Of a DNA stretch of 64,000 nt, positions 9,299 to 16,884 are shown piece after piece. This DNA comes from Candidatus Saccharibacteria bacterium (GTDB lineage: Bacteria; Patescibacteriota; Saccharimonadia; Saccharimonadales; Saccharimonadaceae): the NCBI GenBank assembly GCA_016432585.1, contig CP066696.1:124001-188000 (forward strand), written 5' to 3'. The position numbers and the translations under genes are program-made. The notes beneath the pieces were generated by a model, which ran no database searches, was not told where the DNA came from, and worked only from the letters and a program-made list of their open reading frames with translations. The first letter of the stretch is position 1. Each line of letters opens with the position of its first letter.

Positions 9299-10054
9299 AT
9301 GGAAGACACCTTACCTACATTACATAATAAACAAGCCTTTCAAGAAGCTCTGGAAAACTACCAGATCTCCGATCACGCCAAAAGAGTGCTTGCGAGCACT
9401 CCTTTCGTAGCACTCAGCGGTCTCGCGGGTGGTGGTCGTAACACGGTTATTAAAGAGCTTGTTAAAAACTACAATTACATTTTTGCCATATCAGACACAA
9501 CGCGCCCGCCCAAGGTTCGCGATGGCAAATTAGAACAAGATGGTATCAATTATTACTTCCGCACCGAGGCGGAAATTTTAAAAGATATTCAAAATGGCGA
9601 ATATATCGAGGCTGAAATAATTCATAATCAACAGGTTTCTGGCACGAGCATCCGTGAAATCGAGCGGACTATGGCGACCGGAAAGATCCCGATCCACGAT
9701 TTTGAATACGGGGGTATGCTCAATGTCTACAAGGCAAAACCCGATGCTGCAATTATTGGGCTGATACCGCCAAGCTACGATGAATGGCTGCGACGTCTCC
9801 GGGGCCGTGAAGTCATGGCTGACCAAGAGTTCTTAAATCGTCTTACGACTGCCGATAAAGTGCTCGAAACGATGTTGTCGCACCCACAGTATACGATTGT
9901 TATCAACGACAATCTTGATCAATGTGTTCAAGACGTGCGCGCTGTTGTTGAACTTGGAACGTATTCGGTCGAACAAGGTGCCGAGGCTCGTACGCTTGCT
10001 AGTGAACTTCACGTTCAGGTAAAGCAAGCGCTTCAGCAGTTTACTGCAAAGTAG
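9299..10054 (+). CDS. guanylate kinase-like protein with altered P-loop
   Basis: This 251-residue protein has the guanylate kinase fold order: P-loop region, then DTTRPPKVRDGKLEQDGINYYF, which matches the TRxPRxGE..G..Y.F GMP-binding segment of true guanylate kinases. The P-loop reads GLAGGGRNT, so the invariant Lys of GxxGxGK(S/T) is Arg and the next residue is Asn. Catalysis may be weak, different or lost, leaving a nucleotide sensor or binding protein. It is transcribed alone between lepA and the hrcA operon. The start is fixed by the -10 box six bases upstream. Confidence 0.7.
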   Translation: MEDTLPTLHNKQAFQEALENYQISDHAKRVLASTPFVALSGLAGGGRNTVIKELVKNYNYIFAISDTTRPPKVRDGKLEQDGINYYFRTEAEILKDIQNGEYIEAEIIHNQQVSGTSIREIERTMATGKIPIHDFEYGGMLNVYKAKPDAAIIGLIPPSYDEWLRRLRGREVMADQEFLNRLTTADKVLETMLSHPQYTIVINDNLDQCVQDVRAVVELGTYSVEQGAEARTLASELHVQVKQALQQFTAK

Positions 10055-10057
10055 GTC

Positions 10058-10082
10058 TGGCACTCTAGTTGAATGAGTGCCA
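10058..10082 (+). promoter_or_regulatory. CIRCE-type HrcA operator before hrcA
   Basis: TGGCACTC, nine bases, GAGTGCCA. This is a full inverted repeat differing from the TTAGCACTC/GAGTGCTAA consensus only at the outer positions. The nine-base loop contains the -35 element of the hrcA promoter, so bound HrcA would block RNA polymerase and repress its own gene. Confidence 0.85.
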
Positions 10083-10096
10083 AAACATGCTAAAAT
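10069..10096 (+). promoter_or_regulatory. hrcA promoter inside the operator loop
   Basis: -35 TTGAAT at 10069-10074, 16-base spacer, -10 TAAAAT at 10091-10096. Transcription should begin at or within a base or two of the ATG at 10103, giving a leaderless mRNA. Confidence 0.7.
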
Positions 10097-10102
10097 AAAA
10101 GC

Positions 10103-10810
10103 ATGACAGAACGCCAACTTGCCATTCTTTCAGCCATTATCGAACAGTACGCAGAAATTGCCGTACCCGTTGGTAGCGTCACGCTTGCCAAATTATTTGG
10201 CGTTTCAAGCGCGACAATCCGTAGCGAAATGTCACGCCTTGAAGAAATGGGGCTTATCACCCAGCCTCACACAAGCGCTGGGCGAATTCCAACCGATGCT
10301 GGCTACCGCTTGTATGTTAACGCAATTACCGAAGCCGACAGCGAAGAACTGCCGCGCCTCGATCGCAGTGCGAGAGCGATTGAAGCGCGCGTGGCAACAC
10401 ACGGTGATTCTACGACGCGCGCGATTAGAAGTGCGGTAGATAGTCTGGTGGATCTTACGCAAAACTTGGGCCTTGCCACGATAGGTGACCAGCTGTATAT
10501 CAACGGTATCGGCAACCTGTTTAGTCAACCCGAATTTATGCAGGGAAGTCACACTCAGGCGGTAGCGCGATTGCTCGACAACCTCGAGCCATGGCTACGC
10601 GAGGCGGCGCCAAACGAGCCGCTGAATGTTTATATCGGCGCAGAAAATCCTATCGGAAAAACCAGCGGAGCAAGTCTTATTATTAGTCGTTTCCGTTCGC
10701 CGTATTCGGACAGAAGCTATATCGGTGTGCTTGGCCCTACGCGCCAAAGCTATGGTAAAGTTATGCGCCTTGTCCGTCATGCGGGCGCAATGCTAGAGGA
10801 GGTTCTGTAA
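10103..10810 (+). CDS. hrcA: heat-shock repressor HrcA, short form
   Basis: HrcA binds CIRCE operators and represses chaperone genes until heat diverts the chaperones that stabilise it. The N-terminal winged helix (residues 1-70) shows SSATIRSEMSRLEEMG and HTSAGRIPTDAGYRLYV, and the C-terminal signature IGVLGPTRQSYGKVMRLVRH is present. At 235 residues it is about 100 shorter than the usual form; the loss appears to lie in the middle domain. CIRCE sites precede hrcA, dnaK (two) and dnaJ in this window, so the regulon is local. Its stop overlaps the next small gene. Confidence 0.92.
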   Translation: MTERQLAILSAIIEQYAEIAVPVGSVTLAKLFGVSSATIRSEMSRLEEMGLITQPHTSAGRIPTDAGYRLYVNAITEADSEELPRLDRSARAIEARVATHGDSTTRAIRSAVDSLVDLTQNLGLATIGDQLYINGIGNLFSQPEFMQGSHTQAVARLLDNLEPWLREAAPNEPLNVYIGAENPIGKTSGASLIISRFRSPYSDRSYIGVLGPTRQSYGKVMRLVRHAGAMLEEVL

Positions 10811-10944
10811 TGGAAATTATTCAAGCAATTATAAATGCAATTGTTGCGGTGGTGCAGGCGGTGGTTGGCGCAATTGTGGCCGTCGTGACGGCGATTGGTA
10901 ACGCGATTATTAGCGTGTTTACTGCAATAGGAAATTTGTTTTAA
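10810..10944 (+). CDS. 44-residue hydrophobic peptide between hrcA and grpE
   Basis: The ATG shares one base with the hrcA stop (TAATG) and follows GAGGAGG at 10796-10802, one of the strongest Shine-Dalgarno sequences here. The product is almost wholly Ala, Val and Ile with regularly spaced Gln, Asn, Thr and Ser and one Glu, and no basic residue; it could form one long amphipathic or membrane-spanning helix. It resembles no family I can name. A membrane-stress peptide or toxin-like peptide is possible, but its function is unknown. It is followed by grpE after ten bases. Confidence 0.75.
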   Translation: MEIIQAIINAIVAVVQAVVGAIVAVVTAIGNAIISVFTAIGNLF

Positions 10945-10954
10945 GGGGATATAA

Positions 10955-11419
10955 ATGCCAAAAAGTAGCAAAAAAGATGAATTAGAACAGCAGGTCGCGG
11001 AACTAACCGAAGATCTTCAGCGTACGCGCGCTGATTTCGAAAACTATCGCAAGCGTGTCGAGCAAGAAAAAACAGCCGCACGCGAGGCTGGTCAATCTAA
11101 CGCAATCTTAAAACTACTTCCGGTTGTCGATAATATCGAGCGCGCTATCGCATATACACCCGAAGATATCAAGGATCACAAGTGGGTACAAAGCGTAACA
11201 AGCCTTGTCAAAAATCTAGAAAAGTCGCTTGATAATCTTAACCTTAGGCGAATCGATGCTACTCCGGGAAGTGATTTTAACCCAGATATTCACGAAGCAA
11301 TTCAGTTTGACGAAGATGCAACTGGCGAAAAGGAAGTGATTGCCGAAGAGCTACAGGCGGGCTACTTATTGAATGGCCGTCCTATCCGTCACAGCATGGT
11401 AAAAGTGACACGCCAATAG
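10955..11419 (+). CDS. grpE: nucleotide exchange factor GrpE
   Basis: GrpE releases ADP from DnaK. This 154-residue protein has an N-terminal coiled coil (residues 5-45, with DFENYRKRVEQE), a helical dimerisation region, and a C-terminal beta domain with NPDIHEAIQ, GYLLNGRPIRHSMVKV. AAGGGGA precedes the ATG. It is third in the hrcA operon under CIRCE control, separated from dnaK by 2.4 kb. Confidence 0.95.
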   Translation: MPKSSKKDELEQQVAELTEDLQRTRADFENYRKRVEQEKTAAREAGQSNAILKLLPVVDNIERAIAYTPEDIKDHKWVQSVTSLVKNLEKSLDNLNLRRIDATPGSDFNPDIHEAIQFDEDATGEKEVIAEELQAGYLLNGRPIRHSMVKVTRQ

Positions 11420-11435
11420 TCACTACCTGACCGCT

Positions 11436-11693
11436 TTATGACTTGCGGTAATGTCGGATAAGTTTTTTTGCAAAAAGAATAGACGCAGCAAGTATCAGGG
11501 CAAGGGCGAAGGCGACGGGAATAATTATATTCCACCCCGTGTCGGGCAATAAACCGCCTTCTTGAGGTGCGTTTGGATCGGTTGTGGTGCTACACTCGGC
11601 GTTATTATAAGTCCCCCTGCCGTAGGCGTTACAATCGTAACTGGCAGCGAACTGAACGAGAGGGCTGATAGTAGTAGTGATAGCGTATTGCAT
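11436..11693 (-). CDS. small LPDTG surface protein (sortase substrate)
   Basis: The 85-residue C-terminal part of this frame is convincing: a cysteine-containing ectodomain (DCNAYGRGTYNNAEC), a Thr/Pro linker, LPDTG, a hydrophobic helix of about 20 residues, and the basic tail KKLIRHYRKS, which together form a cell-wall sorting signal. I chose ATG 11693; the N-terminus is only mildly hydrophobic and not a classic signal peptide, so the start is uncertain. A sortase gene lies at 52.1 kb. It is convergent with grpE and divergent from tatA. Confidence 0.65.
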   Translation of the reverse strand: MQYAITTTISPLVQFAASYDCNAYGRGTYNNAECSTTTDPNAPQEGGLLPDTGWNIIIPVAFALALILAASILFAKKLIRHYRKS

Positions 11694-11766
11694 TTTTACC
11701 GTAACCGATTTATCATAGCAACAGTATATAGCACTAATATAGCTATAGCAAGTGAGGGAGAGACAC

Positions 11767-11985
11767 ATGCCAGTAACTAATTTTGCAGATTTTATGGGAG
11801 TAGGCACGCCAGAGTTGCTTATTATCCTTGTGATAATTTTGTTGCTTTTTGGTGGAAGCAAGCTACCGCAATTATCACGAAGCATCGGTTCGTCAATCAA
11901 AGAGCTACGAAAGGGCATTGACGATGGCGTTAACGAGGAAAGCCCAGAAAAAGCGAAGCCAGCCGCTAAACAAACCGAAAAATAG
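11767..11985 (+). CDS. tatA: twin-arginine translocase subunit TatA
   Basis: TatA oligomerises to form the passage for folded proteins. Here it has 72 residues: a short N-terminus, the membrane helix ELLIILVIILLLFGGSKLPQ with the FGxxKLP hinge, an amphipathic helix, and a charged tail. GAGGGAG lies just before ATG 11767. No separate tatB is present, so this is a minimal TatAC system. Confidence 0.93.
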   Translation: MPVTNFADFMGVGTPELLIILVIILLLFGGSKLPQLSRSIGSSIKELRKGIDDGVNEESPEKAKPAAKQTEK

Positions 11986-13060
11986 ATCGACAAACGGGGT
12001 GGCCGAGCAAAATACTCAGACGTTTGCGCAGCATATACGCGAACTAAGGCGTCGTTTATTTTGGACGATCGCCGTTTCGATGGTGGTCGGGTCACTCGTC
12101 TATTACTATAGCGACTTTTTCATAAAGATCGTTATGGGTCCTATTGGGGGTCAAAAGCTTATTTATCTTACTCCCGCTGGCGGCTTCTCTTTTATTTTCA
12201 TGGTGACGTTCTATGTGACGCTCATGTTTATTTTGCCGTTTATCATGTATCAGATCTACGCGTTCCTTAAACCGGCGATCCCTCGCCATACTGGCAAACT
12301 TTCTCTTCTTGTTGCCACGGCCGCGCTTGTTCTTATGATTGCTGGGGCGACTTTTGGGTATTTGTACGCCGTGCCTGCTGGGCTTAATTTTCTTAGTAAC
12401 TTCGCGAATAGCTACGTAGTCCCTTCTATCACGGCCGATTCTTACCTTAGTTTTGTATTAGGGTACGTGCTTGGTATTGGTCTTTTGTTTGAGCTGCCGC
12501 TACTTCTTTTATTCTGGCACTGGATACACCCGTTAACACCAAAAGGTCTGTTGAATTCCGAGCGATTTGTCATAGTGGGTGCATTTATCGCGGCAGCAAT
12601 ACTCTCGCCGTCGCCAGATATTCTTAGCCAAACGGTTATAGCTGTGCCGATAATTATCGTGTATCAACTAGGTGTCGTTAGCGTAATGGTCTCTATCCGT
12701 AAAACGAAACGCCTTGCCAAGCAGCAAAAAAATCTTACTTCGCAAAAGCCTGCCCTTGCTGAGACAAAGACTATTGCTCCTGTGTCAGTGCAACCAGAAG
12801 GAAAGCCACTTGTATCTAAGCCGTTGGCTCAGCCCGTAAAACCCGCGGTTCAGACTATAAAACGACGCCCAGTAATGTCAATGGATGGTGTTATGGCAAA
12901 AAGTATACCCACGGCGAGCCGTAGTGGCCACACCCAAAAGCCTGTCGTCAGTCCTCATAGACAGGTCGCCAATCGTAATAGTCTAAACGTTGCGCCTCGA
13001 TCGCGGGTGATTAGTGATTTTAGACCAGCACGAAACTCTGCTATTGACACGGGACGCTAA
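11924..13060 (+). CDS. tatC: twin-arginine translocase subunit TatC with long C-terminal tail
   Basis: TatC is the receptor for Tat signal peptides. The conserved core begins at TFAQHIRELRRRLFW and includes six membrane helices up to about residue 260, with SPSPDILSQ before the last ones. About 110 further residues form a basic, Pro/Lys/Ser-rich low-complexity tail not found in ordinary TatC (about 250 residues). ATG 11924 overlaps tatA by 62 bases and has AAAGGG upstream; GTG 11999, just after the tatA stop, is the alternative start. Confidence 0.88.
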   Translation: MALTRKAQKKRSQPLNKPKNRSTNGVAEQNTQTFAQHIRELRRRLFWTIAVSMVVGSLVYYYSDFFIKIVMGPIGGQKLIYLTPAGGFSFIFMVTFYVTLMFILPFIMYQIYAFLKPAIPRHTGKLSLLVATAALVLMIAGATFGYLYAVPAGLNFLSNFANSYVVPSITADSYLSFVLGYVLGIGLLFELPLLLLFWHWIHPLTPKGLLNSERFVIVGAFIAAAILSPSPDILSQTVIAVPIIIVYQLGVVSVMVSIRKTKRLAKQQKNLTSQKPALAETKTIAPVSVQPEGKPLVSKPLAQPVKPAVQTIKRRPVMSMDGVMAKSIPTASRSGHTQKPVVSPHRQVANRNSLNVAPRSRVISDFRPARNSAIDTGR

Positions 13061-13120
13061 GACGATTACGCTTAATAGTAACAACCGTTCAAAAATAAAT
13101 AAAAACAAAAAGGTATGGGC

Positions 13121-13333
13121 ATGAAAAACGAACTCGATTCTCTTCTTCAAAAAGAAATGGACCGCAAAAGTTTCTTAAAGCACGTGGGCATTGGTTTTGT
13201 TGCAATGACCGGAGTAGCTGCATTGCTAAAAACCCTCAATAATTTTGGCGGCAACAATGCTCGCGTAGGTCGTGGCTACGGAAGTTCAGCATACGGTGGC
13301 GCTCGCTCCGTCAATTCTTCAGTTAAATCATAA
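13121..13333 (+). CDS. tiny Tat-like exported or anchored protein
   Basis: This 70-residue protein has an N-terminal DRKSFLKHVG followed by a hydrophobic stretch (IGFVAMTGVAALL) and a Gly/Ser-rich remainder. DRKSFLK resembles the (S/T)RRxFLK Tat motif with Arg-Lys instead of Arg-Arg. It follows tatC by 60 bases, with AAAAGG seven bases before ATG 13121. A Tat substrate or TatC-dependent membrane anchor is inferred. No catalytic residues are visible. Confidence 0.7.
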   Translation: MKNELDSLLQKEMDRKSFLKHVGIGFVAMTGVAALLKTLNNFGGNNARVGRGYGSSAYGGARSVNSSVKS

Positions 13334-13407
13334 AGATTAGGGCAGAAACAGGTCAGGCTGGTATGTACGCTGTTGCATGCCGCCGGAGACCTTGTAGGCA
13401 GACAATC

Positions 13408-13437
13408 TTGCCGACAATGTAAGCATAGGCTTATACT
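13408..13437 (+). promoter_or_regulatory. promoter giving a leaderless start
   Basis: TTGCCG at 13408-13413, 18-base spacer, TATACT at 13432-13437, six bases, ATG 13444. Confidence 0.6.
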
Positions 13438-13443
13438 AGGTGT

Positions 13444-13716
13444 ATGAGTGAAACTTTGAAGCAGAATCAATCAAATGACTCACCAGAAAACGGTGAGTCA
13501 TTTGATGATGAGGTCCCGCGCCGTTTGCGCATACGGCTCTCATATATAGATTTCGTAAGCCCTGCAGGGGCTCTAAGGGCCCGGCCCGATCAGCCAGGTC
13601 AGCTTGAGCTTGCACCCGCAAACTCGGAGGTATGGGGGGATTGGCGGGAGGATCTTGGCCGCCGTATAGCCAGAACGGCTGCGCAGGCAGATGAGCTTCT
13701 TGCTAGCGTGCAGTAA
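13444..13716 (+). CDS. hypothetical acidic/basic small protein
   Basis: A 90-residue soluble protein with an acidic N-terminal half (ENGESFDDE) and an Arg-rich middle (RRLRIRLSY). No family was recognised. The start is supported by the -10 box exactly six bases upstream. It is transcribed alone and ends 15 bases before the dnaK operator, so it is not obviously part of the heat-shock unit. Confidence 0.6.
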   Translation: MSETLKQNQSNDSPENGESFDDEVPRRLRIRLSYIDFVSPAGALRARPDQPGQLELAPANSEVWGDWREDLGRRIARTAAQADELLASVQ

Positions 13717-13731
13717 TTGGGCAAAAGATAA

Positions 13732-13758
13732 TTAGCACTCTTGACATGAGAGTGCTAA
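13732..13758 (+). promoter_or_regulatory. perfect CIRCE operator of dnaK
   Basis: TTAGCACTC, nine bases, GAGTGCTAA: an exact match to the consensus. The loop begins with the -35 hexamer TTGACA. Confidence 0.97.
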
Positions 13759-13770
13759 TTTATTTACAAT
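13741..13770 (+). promoter_or_regulatory. dnaK promoter
   Basis: -35 TTGACA at 13741-13746 lies in the CIRCE loop; the 18-base spacer is followed by -10 TACAAT at 13765-13770. The transcript would carry a leader of about 78 bases with AGGAGG at 13840-13845. Confidence 0.85.
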
Positions 13771-13777
13771 GAAGATA

Positions 13778-13804
13778 TTGGCAATCTCCATATCAGAGTG
13801 CTAA
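13778..13804 (+). promoter_or_regulatory. second, imperfect CIRCE in the dnaK leader
   Basis: TTGGCAATC, nine bases, GAGTGCTAA. The left arm matches 7 of 9 consensus bases and the right arm 9 of 9. It begins 46 bases after the first operator, around the predicted transcription start, so tandem HrcA binding is likely. Confidence 0.7.
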
Positions 13805-13854
13805 AATATATCACAGATATAGCGACAAATACATTCAACAGGAGGAATCTAAAA

Positions 13855-15744
13855 ATGGGAAAAATTATCGGAATCGACCTCGGTACAACCAACAGCGCGT
13901 TTGCGTATATGGTTGCCGGCAAGCCAGAAGTTATTGCAAATGCTGAAGGCAATCGCACGACACCAAGTGTTGTCGCGATCAATAAAAACGGCGAACGTCT
14001 TGTTGGCCAGGTGGCGCAGCGTCAGCGTGTTACAAACGCCAAAAACACTATTTATGGCGTAAAGCGCTTAATTGGCCGAAAGTTCAGCAGCGACGAAGTT
14101 CAGCGCGACCACGATATTATGCCATACGAAATCGTTAAAAAAGGCGACGGCGTTGCAGTAAAGATGGGCGATAAGGAATACACGCCAGAAGAAGTATCGG
14201 CAATGATCCTCTCAAAGATCAAGGCGGATGCCGAAGCGTTTCTTGGTGAGCCTGTTACCGAAGCGGTTATTACTGTCCCTGCGTACTTCGACGATTCACA
14301 GCGCCAAGCCACAAAAGACGCCGGTAAGATTGCTGGTCTAGAGGTAAAGCGTATTATTAACGAGCCAACAGCTGCCGCGCTTGCGTATGGGCTAGAAGGC
14401 AAAAAAGAAGAAAAGATTGCCGTATTCGACCTTGGTGGTGGTACGTTCGATGTTTCTATTCTAGAGCTTGGCGACGGTGTGTTTGAAGTCCGTTCGACAA
14501 ACGGTGACACACACCTTGGTGGTGAAGACTTCGACAACCGAATCGTTAACCACTTCCTCGATGTATTCAAGCAGCAAGAAGGTATCGACCTTAAAAACGA
14601 CAAGGCTGCAATGCAACGCCTTAAAGATGAAGCTGAAAAAGCCAAGAAAGAGCTTTCAAGCACTCCAGAGACCGAAATCAACCTTCCGTTTATTACGGCA
14701 GACGCCGACGGCCCAAAGCACTTCGAGTACAAGCTTACCCGCTCAAAGCTTGAAGACCTCGTGAAAGATCTGATTGATCGCCTTGCCGAGCCAGTGCAAA
14801 AGGCACTAAAAGACGCCGGTATGAGCGCTGGTGATGTTGACGAGATCGTCCTTGTGGGTGGTATGACCCGTATGCCAGCTGTCGTTGAAAAAGTGAAATC
14901 TATCTTTGGCAAAGACCCTCTAAAGGGCGTCAACCCAGATGAGGTCGTGGCTGTCGGTGCGGCGATCCAAGGTGGTGTTCTTGCTGGTGATGTGAAGGAT
15001 GTTCTGCTTCTCGATGTAACGCCACTTAGCCTTGGGATCGAAACGATGGGCGGTGTATCGACAAAGCTTATCGAACGCAACAGTACTATTCCTACCAGCA
15101 AATCACAGGTGTTTTCTACCGCTGCCGACAATCAGCCGCAGGTAGAAATCCACGTTTTGCAGGGCGAACGCGAAATGGCGAACGACAACAAGTCACTCGG
15201 TACGTTCGTACTCGATGGCATTGCGCCGGCGCCACGTGGTGTACCACAGATTGAGGTGACATTTAACCTCGACGCTAACGGTATCTTGAACGTTACTGCA
15301 AAAGACAAGGGAACGGGCAAAGAAAACAGTGTCACTATCCAAGATAGCGGCAACATGAGCAAAGAAGATATTGAAAAGGCGCAAAAAGAAGCCGAGGCTC
15401 ACGCCGACGAAGACAAGAAAAAGCGTGAAGCTGTCGATGCGCGAAACACGCTAGAAAACGCTATTTACCAGGCCGAAAAAATGCCAGATGAATACAAAGA
15501 CAAAATCTCTGATGACGACAAAAAAGTCATTAAAGATGCTGTTGAAGAAGCGAAAAAGCACAAAGACGCAACCGATAAAGACGAACTAGAAGCAGCCGTA
15601 AAAGCACTCAACGACGCAATTATGCCAATTGGTGCCAAAATGTACGAAGCCGCAAGCAAAGAAGAAGCGCCAGCCGAAGGTGCCGAAAAGAAAGATGACG
15701 AGCCGGTAGAAGGCGAAGTTGTCGACGACAAAGACAAGAAATAG
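13855..15744 (+). CDS. dnaK: chaperone DnaK (Hsp70)
   Basis: DnaK folds and protects proteins in ATP-driven cycles with DnaJ and GrpE. Its 629 residues comprise the ATPase domain with GIDLGTTNS (residue 5 on), [11 protein letters not shown] and VGGMTRMP; the linker [16 protein letters not shown]; the substrate domain; and a helical lid ending in an acidic tail. ATG 13855 has AGGAGG nine bases upstream; the longer frame starts before the leader ends and is rejected. Two CIRCE sites control it and a strong terminator follows. Confidence 0.98.
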   Translation: MGKIIGIDLGTTNSAFAYMVAGKPEVIANAEGNRTTPSVVAINKNGERLVGQVAQRQRVTNAKNTIYGVKRLIGRKFSSDEVQRDHDIMPYEIVKKGDGVAVKMGDKEYTPEEVSAMILSKIKADAEAFLGEPVTEAVITVPAYFDDSQRQATKDAGKIAGLEVKRIINEPTAAALAYGLEGKKEEKIAVFDLGGGTFDVSILELGDGVFEVRSTNGDTHLGGEDFDNRIVNHFLDVFKQQEGIDLKNDKAAMQRLKDEAEKAKKELSSTPETEINLPFITADADGPKHFEYKLTRSKLEDLVKDLIDRLAEPVQKALKDAGMSAGDVDEIVLVGGMTRMPAVVEKVKSIFGKDPLKGVNPDEVVAVGAAIQGGVLAGDVKDVLLLDVTPLSLGIETMGGVSTKLIERNSTIPTSKSQVFSTAADNQPQVEIHVLQGEREMANDNKSLGTFVLDGIAPAPRGVPQIEVTFNLDANGILNVTAKDKGTGKENSVTIQDSGNMSKEDIEKAQKEAEAHADEDKKKREAVDARNTLENAIYQAEKMPDEYKDKISDDDKKVIKDAVEEAKKHKDATDKDELEAAVKALNDAIMPIGAKMYEAASKEEAPAEGAEKKDDEPVEGEVVDDKDKK

Positions 15745-15751
15745 CAGTCGC

Positions 15752-15785
15752 AAAAAAGAGCCGCAGCAACCCGCGGCTCTTTTTT
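15752..15785 (+). terminator. intrinsic terminator of dnaK
   Basis: GAGCCGC and GCGGCTC form the stem around an 8-base loop, with an A-tract before and six T after. Confidence 0.93.
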
Positions 15786-15810
15786 ATGTCCAAAGTGTGA
15801 TCTGTGAGCT

Positions 15811-15838
15811 TTGAATGGTTCGCTAAAGCGAGTATAGT
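15811..15838 (+). promoter_or_regulatory. promoter of the RadC-like gene
   Basis: TTGAAT at 15811-15816, 16-base spacer, TATAGT at 15833-15838, then ten bases to ATG 15849; the leader is only about four bases. Confidence 0.6.
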
Positions 15839-15848
15839 GGTAAGTATT

Positions 15849-16604
15849 ATGCACACGCTTACTTTGCCGCGGCCTTATAGCCTCACTGATTCCGATATTG
15901 TTATCGGCGAGGGCGAAACGCGGTATATGTTGCGGGTACGGGACCTGCCAATAGAAGAAAAGCCCCGCGAAAAACTGCTTCGCATAGGACCGCACAACCT
16001 CACTCATGCCGAGCTCATGGCAATCCTTCTGGGGGTGGGAACGCGCCGCGAAGAAGTAATGGCTATGTCTCACCGAATACTGCGGGAATACGGGCACCGA
16101 GCAATTATCAACGAGCGAAATCCAAAACGCCTTGCCGAGTCACTACAAATTCCCATTGCAAAAGCCTGCCAAATTATTGCAAGTTTCGAACTAGGGCGGC
16201 GAGCGTATCAACAAAAGGCCGGTAAGCCAACCCATGTACGAACAGCCCGGCAAGCCTATGATCATTTAAAAAGCATGGGCGATCTGCAAAAGGAACAACT
16301 TCGGGGACTTTACCTGAACAGCCGATATCAAGTCATTCACGAAGAGGTGATATCGGTAGGGAGTGTGACGGCAAATATTGTCCATCCGCGAGAAGTGTTT
16401 CAGCCTGCACTTCAGTACAGCGCGGTGGCCGTTATCGTTGCGCATAACCACCCGTCGGGCGTGCCCGAACCTACCGAAGATGACCTACGGGCAACCGATC
16501 AACTGATTGCCGCCGGAAAAGTACTAGGTATCGACCTGCTTGACCACCTTATTATTGTAAAAGATTCATATATTAGCTTGACCGAAAGGAACGACAATGA
16601 CTAG
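15849..16604 (+). CDS. radC: RadC-family JAB1/MPN domain protein
   Basis: This 251-residue protein has a helix-hairpin-helix N-terminal half (HAELMAILLGVGT) and a C-terminal JAB/MPN metallo-domain with HNHPSG and a following Asp (PEPTEDD), the zinc ligands of this fold. Despite the name, RadC proteins have no settled role in repair. ATG 15849 is chosen because the promoter lies downstream of the longer frame's start. Its stop overlaps the next gene by 8 bases. Confidence 0.88.
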   Translation: MHTLTLPRPYSLTDSDIVIGEGETRYMLRVRDLPIEEKPREKLLRIGPHNLTHAELMAILLGVGTRREEVMAMSHRILREYGHRAIINERNPKRLAESLQIPIAKACQIIASFELGRRAYQQKAGKPTHVRTARQAYDHLKSMGDLQKEQLRGLYLNSRYQVIHEEVISVGSVTANIVHPREVFQPALQYSAVAVIVAHNHPSGVPEPTEDDLRATDQLIAAGKVLGIDLLDHLIIVKDSYISLTERNDND

Positions 16605-16881
16605 CACCTCGCTGGCTTACCACTTACCAACATTCACCGGGCATACCAGCCATGGCTGGCATAGCGGCCTACTTCGAGACGGCGCCGAACACAAGACATC
16701 GGATATGAAACTAGAGGCGCAGGTGCGTTCGGGTGACTACTTTATTACGCTGGCGACATTTCTGGATACAGTTGCGCGTGAACTTACCGATCACCAGGCA
16801 CAAATGCAGCTAGAAGACATGGTATCCGACCTTATTTTTCTGCAAGATAACTACGAAATAGAGCGGCGTAAGGAGCGGTAA
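16597..16881 (+). CDS. hypothetical protein downstream of radC
   Basis: A 94-residue, mainly helical protein with an N-terminal His-containing segment and the stretch DHQAQMQLEDMVSDLIF. No family was recognised. It overlaps radC by 8 bases and ends 3 bases before the oxidase gene, so the three form one transcription unit; a functional link is only implied by this packing. Confidence 0.65.
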   Translation: MTSTSLAYHLPTFTGHTSHGWHSGLLRDGAEHKTSDMKLEAQVRSGDYFITLATFLDTVARELTDHQAQMQLEDMVSDLIFLQDNYEIERRKER

Positions 16882-16884
16882 ACT

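Noticed and set aside
11694-12095. N-terminal extension of the LPDTG frame to 219 residues
   Set aside because: The extra part is antisense to tatA/tatC and looks random; only the last 85 residues have protein-like features.
14100-15131. 343-codon open frame on the minus strand opposite dnaK
   Set aside because: It is a shadow of dnaK codon use: Ser/Arg/Thr-rich, with no start signal or motif. Similar shadows opposite ftsH (5061-5807) were also dropped.
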